A DNA stretch of 64,000 nt from Nothopassalora personata (lineage: Eukaryota > Ascomycota > Dothideomycetes > Mycosphaerellales > Mycosphaerellaceae): NCBI GenBank assembly GCA_033816765.1, contig CM066293.1, positions 3,720,001-3,784,000 on the forward strand, read 5' to 3'. Each line of letters begins with the position of its first letter. The stretch's first letter is position 1. Made by a program: the position numbers and the translations under genes. Below are positions 21,168-30,787 of this stretch, piece after piece. The notes under the pieces were generated by a model. The model was not told the origin of the DNA and searched no databases. It saw only the letters and a list, made by a program, of their open reading frames with translations.

Positions 21168-22618
21168 TTTTCGATCTCCCACTCGCGGCGAAGACCTAGC
21201 CAATTGATACCCAGAACGCTGTATTAAGACTCGGAACCGGACTTGATCTTCTCTTACGATGACGGTTCTTCATCCGTCTCAGCGCGCGAATGGTACGATT
21301 TCGGTAGATGACTGTTAAACCGGCTTCCATCACCTTATCATATCCTCTTTCGACACGACAACAGTAAATAGACCTGGCGATTGCAGATTTCGACCCGTGC
21401 CTACACGCAAACATTGGCATGAAAGCGCTGTCGCTGCACTGCTTTGTATAAAGGAACGATTCGACTCCTTGGGGATGCTCGGAACCGCATCAACGGATCG
21501 TCCCACAAGGTGAGACGTTGCACCATCGGCGCCTGCGCAGAGAGTTGCTCTGGATGCTACTTGCAAGCATATGCAGTAGACTGCATCTCTACCTCTCAGA
21601 AGCTACGCATCTTTCCAAAGCGCGACCTGTGAGATCCTCCTCGCATAAGCGTTACAACAATCGCTTTTAGCATCGGTTCGACTACATGCTCGAACGCCGA
21701 AGAACAATCATGTCCTCGTGTCGTTTGGTACATCTCTTAAGGTTCATGACGATAAGCGCACCAAACTATGCCGGGTCTGTATATGTGGCCGGGAATCTTG
21801 CATACATATAATTCCAATACTGGAGCTTTTGTTGTCTGCTTCGTTGCGAAGTACTGGAACTGCCGGAAGGAAAGAGTCCATATATGTGTCGTCTGCGAAG
21901 ATGATCGTTGACGTACGTTACGGAGACTCGACTCGACTGTGAGATAACAAGAAGACGTTGTGTACGCTTCATACCAAAATACTGCTGGACTTCATGCTAC
22001 TTGTCGTAGGTCTCCAAGATCTTCTCCCACTCAGCGAGTCTCAGCGATTCCCTCAGCGGGCATGAGTTCGGCTTCGGCGTCGTAGAGCCGGCGTGAGTCG
22101 CAGCAGATCCTTCGCCACTGCGACCCATTAACGGGTTACGTCTTGCATAGGTGCTTCCTAGCCAGACTCCCGTCTCCCATCATCTTCGGTATTACGACAA
22201 GCAGCGTCAGGCTGTACGACTCCGCTGACTACGCTGAATTCGACATTCACAATGTTCTTACCCACAGCCGCAATCCTGTTTCATATCTACGATTTCATCT
22301 GCACGGTCGCTCACATCTTATCGGAAGCGCAACTTGGCAGATCCTCCTCCTCGAAAGACTACCAACAAGGCCTTATGAGCTTTAGCAAAGGTGTCCAAGC
22401 TGCGAAGTCGACATGTTGGTAACACTGCGCAACCTCGATTCCCGCTATACACTGAACGCATCAGGTCATGCATAAGAAAAGTCCATACCTTGACCTATTC
22501 CACAAGCAGGACCGTTGATCGAAGTTTCTGAAAGAAAGCACTACAATCATCACTTCTTGATGATAAGCGGTGACGATCCTTCTATGGTGACGATCCTTCT
22601 ATCTAATCCCGCCTTCAT

Positions 22619-23128
22619 CTATAACACTACCGGTGCAGTTCCTCCAACTCCGGCATCCGACTCCGAAGCACTGCTGGCGTTCCTCTCGCTCGGATCCTCG
22701 CCCCAAACTTCCTCCGCCCATCCAACCCCATCCGATGCGGCTCCCTCAAAATCGAAGAAGCTTTCGCCGCAGTCACTATTCCCCGCCTCCACCTCCTTCT
22801 TCTCACCCTCCGCCAACTTCAACGCCTCCTTCTCCATCATTTCTAGCATTTCCTCGCGAAATTGACGCCCGGATTCAATCAACTGCGCCACTTCTTCGCT
22901 GAGAGGCTCTGGTTCTGCTGCTGCCGCCGCTGCTACCGCTACCTGTACTGCGTCTTTCACATCTGCCGCTACTAGGGGCGGCGGCATTATCGATACGACT
23001 TCCCTCACAGCCGCAACAATCCGCTGAATGCACTTTCCAATCGGATCTTTCGCCACTAGCGCCATGTGCTGGACTTGCATCTTGCTGTGTCTTTCGCATT
23101 GACCCTGAAAGTTCACACGTGTCAGTTC

Positions 23129-23163
<35 letters not shown>

Positions 23164-23685
23164 TCTCCCTCCCTCCATCCCTCCCTCCCTCCCTCCCTCC
23201 CTCTCTCTCGCTCTGTGTCTCTGACGAAAGAGCCCAATGCTTTCGTCACTTACCATCCAAACAACATCTAAAACCAGCCCCATAGTCTCTGACTTCGCAA
23301 GGCGGCTGTCTCCTGTGACGAGAACATGGTGGATGAGACGGGCGAGCGCGGCCGGAACGCATTGTGCGGAGATTGAAGCGGCGAGACAATGCTTGCCTTG
23401 CGGTGAGGTTCTGCGTTTCTTCCTGAGGCGCTGGGGCGGAGGATGGAGGCAAGGGCGTTGGGCTGTGTCAATAGGCTTGTTAGGTGTGAGACTCAAGACT
23501 TGTCGGGCGGGGGAGGGAGGAAGGAAGGCAGTACGAGGGAGAAAGGTCTGAGACTTACGGGACCACTTGAGGTGGGATAGGGCGAGGTCCGTGAGTTGGG
23601 AGATGGTTGGTGGTGCTGGTGTGGTTTGTGGATTTGGTAAAGCTGAGGCTTCTTCTGCCGCTGGGGACCTGGGTGAAGTGGTCAT
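22619..23685 (-). CDS. Cys/His-module protein, 273 aa, three exons
   Basis: Exon 1 is 23685-23559, exon 2 is 23462-23254 and exon 3 is 23104-22619 (TAG). Intron 1 (23558-23463, 96 nt) has GTAAGT, branch CCTAAC and acceptor CACAG. Intron 2 (23253-23105, 149 nt) has GTAAGT and TTTCAG and contains a long CT microsatellite. Phases match at both junctions; the start ATG is in a GAAAATGACC context. The protein has a basic patch (LRKKRRTSP), then C68-x8-C77 and, 37 residues later, C115-x2-H118, the same spacing as in the genes at 9806-11551 and 25210-26607. Residues about 150-225 include an Ala run and a charged helix (REEMLEMMEKEALKLAEGEK) likely to form a coiled coil; the tail is acidic. Function is unknown; a nuclear binding role is inferred only. 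Confidence 0.7.
23131..23215. repeat. CT/CCCT microsatellite inside an intron
   Basis: A run of about thirteen CT units followed by CCCT/CCAT units. It lies inside intron 2 of the minus-strand gene, where it reads as GA repeats. Confidence 0.95.
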
Positions 23686-24578
23686 TTTCAGATGCTGCTG
23701 CTGTTTGAGGATACAGGGCTGTTTTGAGGGAGTGGCCTTGCTTGATGCTTTGACTTTCCTCACCTGAGTGAGTGAACGAATGAAAGTCTCCAAGATCTTG
23801 ACATGGGGATGGCAGACAGTAAACTTTGGCGGAGCAGAGAGAGACGGCAAAGACTTGAAGATAGCTGAGAAGTGCCATCTTGGACATATGTATTGGCGGC
23901 GGCGGCTTTGAGAGCGACTGAGAGCGTCGGTTAGGAGGCATACCCCTTGCGTCCATCACTACTGCTGATGCCGAGCGATAGCTTCGGAGGAGCATGCCAT
24001 TTGTGCCTCAGGCAGCAATTTTCCGGATATTTGCGCTGGTCCAATCCTGTCTGTCAGATGGCAGCGAATTCGCAGATCGCACTGGTCTGCATATCTGTCT
24101 GTTCTGTGCGCTGGAGCATCGCATGCTGAGTACGCGACAGATAATACGGGCGACCTCCGCCATGCCGGGCCGGGGTTCGTTGCGTAGCGGATCAATGCAG
24201 CGCCGCGGAAAAGTCGAAAATGGTGACTGCTCGTGTACAGCAACGAATTGCCCTGCGGCGGCGGTGGTGGTGGTGGTGGTGGTGGTGACGATGGACTGCA
24301 AAATCTGAGAATCGAATTGATGAATGCGCACCAATGTGAAGCCGCAAGATGCTGGCTGCGCTCCCGGGCAGGGATCCACCGCGACTATCCCTGCTCAATG
24401 GCAACAATGTAGGGATGCATCCATGTCACGTCCCAAAAGATCGGATCTGCGGCTCGCGACCAGAACAAGCACGCTTGACAATCCTGCACCTTCATCTCCT
24501 CGATGTACATCTCCATCACAGCTGCCCCTTCTGCACCATACTACTCGTTCCACCTGGCTGTTAACGATACCACGAACG
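23686..24578. other. Intergenic region between divergent genes
   Basis: Contains the GGC/GGT microsatellite at 24255-24287. The open frames across it are low-complexity or antisense; none is supported. Confidence 0.4.
24255..24287. repeat. (GGC)n(GGT)n microsatellite
   Basis: Three or four GCG/GGC triplets followed by about eight GGT triplets. Confidence 0.9.
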
Positions 24579-24809
24579 ATGACGACCGCGACACCGACAC
24601 CGACACCGACAGCGAAAAGCGCCCGGCCATCCCTCCTTCCTTTCCGAAACCTCATTGAGAACCCATTCAATCAGGAGCGCGGCGTCATCATCAACTCCGT
24701 CCCTCCCCCTCCAGCTGCACCTGCACTTGCGCTCCGTCTTGCATATGGGCGCACTACCAGTGAAAACATGGCGGCGGGCGACGGTGGATGCCACGCTGGA
24801 TATCGCTGA
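24579..24809 (+). CDS. Possible small protein, 76 aa
   Basis: The ATG at 24579 follows CACGAACG. The product is MTTATPTPTPTAKSARPSLL followed by a mixed region (FRNLIENPFNQERG) and a short Gly-rich end. The Thr-Pro start comes from a GACACC repeat. The segment from about residue 22 reads like a folded or linear motif but matches nothing I know. The opposite strand is also open, so the call is weak. Confidence 0.25.
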   Translation: MTTATPTPTPTAKSARPSLLPFRNLIENPFNQERGVIINSVPPPPAAPALALRLAYGRTTSENMAAGDGGCHAGYR

Positions 24810-25209
24810 GTGAGGCTTTCTGGGGTTTGGATACTGCTGCTTGCCGTCGTTGCTGAGCGCGGAAGAATCGGAGGAGCGTGCGCATTGGCCTTAGCCTGTG
24901 CTGCTGGAGCAGGAGAGGTAAGTGAGGAAGAGTGCTGTCTGCGAGGCGGAGGTGAGCAGTACACTACACTCTGCCGTCCACCGCAGCATGAGAGAGGTCA
25001 TCACGCCTGCTTCAAGCGTCTTCCAGTGAAGGTGGTATCGCTCCCGACGGCCCTCATTCATCTTTCTCTGCTTTGTCGCTGCTTGGCCTTCTTCATCCTC
25101 GCGCTCTTGTCGCTCCTCCGGGCGCTTCTTCATCCTCGCCCTCTCCTCATCACTTACTCTCTCCAAAGCGTCCTGCGTTGCCCATGACCGCGCGCTCACT
25201 TCAACGAGC

Positions 25210-26607
25210 ATGCCGTCCCCGATTGACAAGCTCAGCATATTCGAGACCCAGGATCAGCTCTGCTTTGCTCGCTCCTATACAGGCAAACACAAGTGCTCCC
25301 GCAGAACCACTGCAAGGCTCCGCCCTCAATTCAAGGATCTTCTGTCCGCAGCCAGGAATGGCGACATCCGAATGCTTCGCGCTGCGCTGGACCAGTTGAG
25401 GTGTGGTGTTCATCGTAAGAGTGCATTGGTGGATGATATGGGAGAAGCTTGGGTGTTGGAACAGATGGGCATGACCAAGGCGGCGGGACAAGGTAGCAAG
25501 CCGTCGAAGCGACTGTGGTGCCACATATGTAGGGCAAAGGTGGCGTCCAGGGGTGATGCGTTGAAGGTGCATATGAAGAAAGTTCATGGCGGCACGGTCG
25601 AGCGTGCGAGTGTTGGTGTCGAGATCCAAGGCGATCACAGCGACTCAAGCCTTGGTTTGGGCGCAGAATATCCATCTGCTGCAGTTCCTTTGCCAGCCAG
25701 CGGTGCCATTCCTACCGCATCTGCGCCACCATACGCGGTTGGCATCGGATCCAGCACTTCAATGTCGGGTGACTATGAGATCTCCAGATCTCTCGACCCG
25801 ACCTCTGCGCCAGCGCATGGCAAGTTTGGCTTCCAGCCTGATCTCACTTTGGGACTCATCACACCGCCATCATCCACTCACAGCACCTTCGACTTCGGCA
25901 GTCAGCACTCTCATTCTCCGCCAGGCGACCACGATGTATCTTCGCCGACTTCTTCCAACCACTTTGCCATGCAGACCTGCTCTTCCTTGCCAGAGGACGA
26001 CGAAGATGTCACGATGTCCAACAACACACCAACCACGGCTGCTAAAGGCAATGGCAACTCTCACTCTCACGATGTATCTTCACCGAGTTCTTCCAGCCAC
26101 TTTGCCATGCAGTCCTGCTCTTCCTTACCAGAGGTTGACGAAGATGCCACATTGCTCATCAATACGCCAATCACGGCTGCTCAAGGCAAGGGCAACTTCG
26201 ACTCACAGCCAAGCTCTACTCAGCGAGGCGATACTGTTGCCAGCGACTCGCCGAACCGAACTTTGGCATTGACTGAAGGCAGCAATCAGTTCGGCAACCT
26301 GCCGATGCCGGGTGGAGGTGATGCGAATGCGCCAGCTCATACCAGCTTCGGCGCTGTTTCTGATTCCCCTCTTCCTGGTGTGATGATTCTTCCGGATGGT
26401 AGCAAGCTTCTGGACCCGAGGATCATGGCACCTGCTCAGCCGCCACTGTACACCTTCTCATCGAGTGGCAATCTTGATGGACCCTCGCAAGATGTTTCAG
26501 CTTGGGCGGTTGGCCGTGATGATGCAGACGATCATCGCGAACATACCCGCTTCGGCTGCTGGTGTGGGCATCCAGACGATGTCGCCGTGGAGCCCGTTGA
26601 TCAGTGA
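25210..26607 (+). CDS. C2H2 zinc-finger protein with Cys/His module, 465 aa
   Basis: One uninterrupted frame. Residues 18-29 are C-x10-C (CFARSYTGKHKC, followed by SRRT) and C65-x2-H68 follows, the module shared with the genes at 9806-11551 and 22619-23685. A single C2H2 finger lies at 104-126 (C104-x2-C107-x13-H121-x4-H126; WCHICRAKV start, HMKKVH end). The rest is Ser/Thr/Pro/Gly-rich with a duplicated 46-residue block (about 241-286 and 287-332). Single fungal C2H2 fingers usually bind nucleic acid or protein, so a nuclear regulator is likely but not shown. The ATG at 25210 follows a pyrimidine-rich leader. No intron is needed, unlike the other two family members. Confidence 0.8.
   Translation: MPSPIDKLSIFETQDQLCFARSYTGKHKCSRRTTARLRPQFKDLLSAARNGDIRMLRAALDQLRCGVHRKSALVDDMGEAWVLEQMGMTKAAGQGSKPSKRLWCHICRAKVASRGDALKVHMKKVHGGTVERASVGVEIQGDHSDSSLGLGAEYPSAAVPLPASGAIPTASAPPYAVGIGSSTSMSGDYEISRSLDPTSAPAHGKFGFQPDLTLGLITPPSSTHSTFDFGSQHSHSPPGDHDVSSPTSSNHFAMQTCSSLPEDDEDVTMSNNTPTTAAKGNGNSHSHDVSSPSSSSHFAMQSCSSLPEVDEDATLLINTPITAAQGKGNFDSQPSSTQRGDTVASDSPNRTLALTEGSNQFGNLPMPGGGDANAPAHTSFGAVSDSPLPGVMILPDGSKLLDPRIMAPAQPPLYTFSSSGNLDGPSQDVSAWAVGRDDADDHREHTRFGCWCGHPDDVAVEPVDQ
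25930..26205. repeat. 138-bp in-frame tandem duplication
   Basis: Copies start at 25930 and 26068, each with CACGATGTATCTTC(G/A)CC, CACTTTGCCATGCAG and GACGAAGATG. The unit is 46 codons, so the frame is kept. Divergence at scattered sites shows it is not recent. Confidence 0.9.
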
Positions 26608-29600
26608 CGACTTTGTTGTTGACTCCCGCTTTGTGGTGATGGGACCTATCAACGCATCGCGGTAGGAGCTGTGAAAGGAGTGAATTGCTCTTTGACTGCC
26701 ACACGGAGAAGTTGATCGATGTTGCTGCTGAATATGCCTCGGCCCTCAGTATCGACAAGTGCAAGCCTTTATGACGGTCCATGACTGGACGCTACTACGA
26801 CGATGCTGAGAATCTTGAGTGATGATGTGAACGAAACCATGACTGATGGTTGGAAGTGATGACTTGCATATGTATGCACGAAGGAAACGAAGACGAAAAC
26901 AGGATACAGAATAGATAACGAATCATATACGAGAACCAGACCAGTCCAGACCAGATCAACAAAAATGTCTCCGAAATGCAAAGCGCATCTCACAGCTCCT
27001 TGCCTTATGTTGGCTGCCTTCGTGTCCCTGTCTTAGAGATGCTTGGCGTGGAAAGTGCGCCTGGCGGGGCGGATGGAGCCTGGCGGGGAAACGAAGATCG
27101 TGAAAATCGATCGATTCTTCTTGGTCCTTGACACCAATCACGAATGAATCTTTCTTCATTCTTCAATCCGTATGCTGTGCTTTCCACTCTCTAGGATTCT
27201 CAAGCTGGCTTGCAGTCCTCTGCACTTACGACCTCGATCGCATCACGCTTTCATGCTGCTTCTACGCTCATCGCCTTAGTACTTCGTCTCCGAGGAATAG
27301 TTATCTCCTGCTCTAAAACGTCACGTACACGACAAGATTGTGTAGTTGCTCCCTGGCTGTCGATTGGATGAGACATATGGAGCATCGCAGGCAAGTAATA
27401 TTGCCAATATCTGTTCAATCCTGGTCTCGCCAATTCTTATCGCTAGCCTCTTCCTACTATTCGACGAAGTTCGTGCTTTCAAAGTCGATGCAGATCAACG
27501 CTACCGATATATAGCTTTCCAGTGAACGGACAGCTTCTTGCCCGGTAGGCCAACTCGACCATCTCACGTACCAACCACAAGCCCTTGTCGACCCAGTCCC
27601 CTGGGACAGAGTATATTCCCGAGTCCCACTCTCGAGTGTAGCTACTGTGAAGAGAGTCCACTTCCCCATACTGTCGAGCCGTCCAATCCAACCTGAAAGA
27701 TGAATAGATGGCTCGCTACGCTACGACACTAGTATTTGTACCCTGCCTCCCGACAACGGGCCGCAAGACCAGACTGCTGGTACATACCGCGAGATTGGTA
27801 AAGATCGGGCCTGCTATGAAGAATTGAAGCTCTCAAGGTACATTAAGCTAGGCGTTGATGGGTACTAAGCGTGTGGACTTGCGCATCTTTGTAAGGAAAC
27901 TTGTCGTGATAACGAGTTGTGGTGAACCGGCATTCTCTTCCTCTGCCGTTAATTGTCGCTCGTATTTGGCTAGTGATCTACTTCTCCTACATTGAGTCTT
28001 ATCTAGTATTGAACCTCGTGACTAAGGTGTGGCATCCGATTGTTGTATAAGCATACAGTGAGCATTGCACTAGGTAGTCGACAGAAGGACAGTGACTGGC
28101 TTGAAAAGTGGAGGAAGATTGAAATGTTTCACATGTGGTACGCTACTGAACTCTATTACCTTAATGTAACTGCACATCTATAACTTCAAGTGTGGCCGAG
28201 CGAATGTTATTCCTTGAAGTAGTTAAAGTACTTTCGAGCATACCATTCGGCGGTAGCACTTGACATTACCATGTGCCCGTCCTTCACGCTATAAGCTATC
28301 GCCGGAAGCTATCGCGACTTCTGGTCGTGTAGGGACCCTACCGGTATACAGTGCTGCCCGCGAATGGAGTAGACAAATGTAGTTTGTACCAGCGTTAACG
28401 GCTTGTCTATGGAGCTTTAGCATCGAATCGTTGACTGTCGGCTTCCCTAAAGCAATGACAGCTGGGAGATATATGAATAGGAAGTCGAAATACACTACCT
28501 TCCATTATGGGAATGAGATCAATACCTCTCTACTATCGCTTGTGCGTAGCGGTAGTCGGGAACAGCACACTGACGAGCGTTGTTGCCGTAAAACCACTAC
28601 TCTTCCATTAATTTAGGCCGGCCTCAGCCTTCCGTGGACAGATATAGGTGTTGTTCGCCTCTCCGCTCTTTGTCGTTTAGGTCGGCAGTCTAATCGCGTG
28701 AGGGAATCTAGGTAAATGTGTTTCTCATGTCGCTGTTAGATCCGACATCGCCGAAAGTCGTGTCTGCTTAACATGTCAAACGTGGCTCCTAGTTGGCACT
28801 GCACCTCGACCGTAATCGGTTTTGCAGTGGCCCCTTGAGTCCATTCCCGTAAATTCTGTGCTGAAGATGCCTGAGCATCTGCAATACAGCACGCACTGAT
28901 GTGCCGACAGCTGGTTCCTCGCTATCTGAAGCCTTCTCGCAGACTTTTCTTCACTCCTTCGTACTCCAATGCCGTCTCTGGTTCAACGGCTGACTCTGTG
29001 GTAATGCCCACACCCATCCAACTTACAGCCGCGCCTTGGTCACATCCCATTGACGTGCTGCCTATGCTCTGGTCGCGGGCACGTGTCAGTGGCGGCGACA
29101 ATCGCGAAAATCCAGCGTCGTACTTCTCCGAGCAGGGGCAGAGGGATAGCATCAATTGGGTATGTATCAGGTAGTCTGTGAGTCCCCAGCCGGCAGTTAC
29201 GGCGGCTTGTTATGGCCATGTCGAAGTGCAGTAGAGACGTGTATCGTCACTACCAACGGGTGCTATCGAAGGGAAGTGATTGCTCAAAACCACATCTGGA
29301 TTACCTGCTGATACCCTTGAACGCTAGGTGATTTTCTCCAGTGGCGCACTTCTCGAAGCCTTGGGGTCGCGTTAGCCCTCAGAACCTGCAAGTTTACTGG
29401 CACATATCAGTATATTCTTTATAGGCAATGCTTGGGTGCGCAGTATCTGCTCTATGTCCGTTAGCAACGTGTGCCGCTCTTGCGTGAATTCGAAGCTCTC
29501 CTAGATTCCCCAGTCTCTTAACAGAGCTGAGGGGCAAAAGACTACGAACGGGCAACTCGTTCTATATCATCTGCCGTGAAGACGTATAGGCTGTCCAAGC

Positions 29601-30514
29601 GAAGGCTGTTTGTAATGAGCCGAGATTGTCTCGCGACAGGGCGCAGGGTTCAAATCATGCGTCAGTGCTCGCGCAAAGTATAAGAGTCTTTCGTCGGCGA
29701 TCCGAGAGCTTTCGCGGCGCCACCTGATGATCGCGGGCCTGGTGAGCATGTAGAAAGCACCTTTCCGGACTTGCAATCCATCTTTCTTCATCTCCAAGAC
29801 GGTGTTTGAAGCATAGAGCCTCTGATTGTCCACGTGGAATAGTCTCGGGAAGGCGCTGACGCAAGAGACAGCAGAGTGATACACTGTAAGGCAGCATGAG
29901 ATGTTCGTAAGTTGGCGGTACTACACTTTTCGCAGCGCATCCAAGAGAGGTTTCAGGAGCTGTGCGTCTGGCCAGCGACGCTATTGTTCCGGCTTGTCAT
30001 GAGACTGTCGCTAAGGTAGCCAGAGCCAGGGAACGGCTGCGCCCAAGGGGAAGTGTCGCCAGGCTACGTTTGGGCGCTGTGCTCGTGGGAGCAAACGAAG
30101 CAAACTGAGGTATCACCTTCACGCATCTGGAGCATGAAGTCAGTACCATGATCCCCTTAGCAGAATGCAGAAAACTTACATGAAGCCTTCGATCCGCCAA
30201 ACAGGAAGACTGATATCGCTTGTCTTCAGGCCGTTGATGGTACGCACGTCTCACCTTCAGAATGTGTTTATAGCGCCGACCAACGCCAATCCATGCATCC
30301 TTTCGGATTGGTCGTTGTTACTTGTTTGTGCATGTAATGCAGCCATGGCTGATGTGTGTCCGGCTTAGGGTCATCATCGCCAGGAGAGTTGCCCCTCGGA
30401 GCACCTTTTCTGTAGCTTCGCCATGCATGGCATCTATCTCCTGAATCAGACCGCGGCTATCGCTCAGATCGATGAGGCTGAATGCGTGAGTCGTGCAGAC
30501 CGGTGCTGACCTGT

Positions 30515-30610
30515 GCACGCCTCGGACAGTGAAACGGGCCCAGCTTTGGCTTTCCCCGTTGCGTTGCTGCTGCTTGCTTTGAACAATAACGCGTGGATTG
30601 ATCCTATGCC
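30515..30610 (-). repeat. Dispersed repeat, copy B
   Basis: The reverse complement matches copy A (17249-17367) through AATCCACGCGTT, TTCAAAGCAAGCAGCAGC, GCTGGGCCCG and GAGGCGTG. Confidence 0.7.
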
Positions 30611-30730
30611 AAAAAGGCTTCGCCGAACTATCGAGTCGAGCGGGCAACTCGTAGTGTACGAGAAATAGCAACCGCCGTCATGTTGTGTATCTAAACCCGT
30701 CTCAATAGTCTCATTGTTGCTCGCAGCCTC

Positions 30731-30787
30731 AAGCCAAGCTAAGGGCGGAGCTCGGACCCGCATCACTGTCGGAGTCGTGCCGTGGCG
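30731..30787 (+). repeat. Dispersed repeat, partial copy C
   Basis: It matches the second half of copy A (AAGCTAAG, GGGCGGAGCT-GG-CCCG, GAGTCGTG) and lies in the opposite orientation to copy B about 120 bp away, making an inverted pair. Confidence 0.55.

Larger units (their letters stand above)
11948..22618. other. Gene desert with diverged repeats
   Basis: About 10.7 kb with no gene I can defend. It holds the repeats listed separately (14079, 15660, 17249, 20604, 20872) and doubtful ORFs at 14889-15203 (-), 15592-16539 (-) and 18207-18653 (+). Short overlapping frames on all strands dominate. It may be decayed transposon or heterochromatic sequence; no LTR, TIR or transposase motif was recognised. 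Confidence 0.5.

Noticed and set aside
24810..25187. 125-codon frame with hydrophobic ends resembling a membrane protein
   Set aside because: It sits in the pyrimidine-rich leader of the C2H2 gene, which gives Leu/Ser codons by composition.
27479..27691. Protein-like minus-strand fragment
   Set aside because: No ATG in a good context, no splice partner and no domain; noted only in the region entry.
29640..29670. GGTTCAAATC resembling a tRNA T-loop
   Set aside because: No acceptor, D-arm or anticodon arm can be folded around it. A similar GGTTCGAAT near 19323 also fails.
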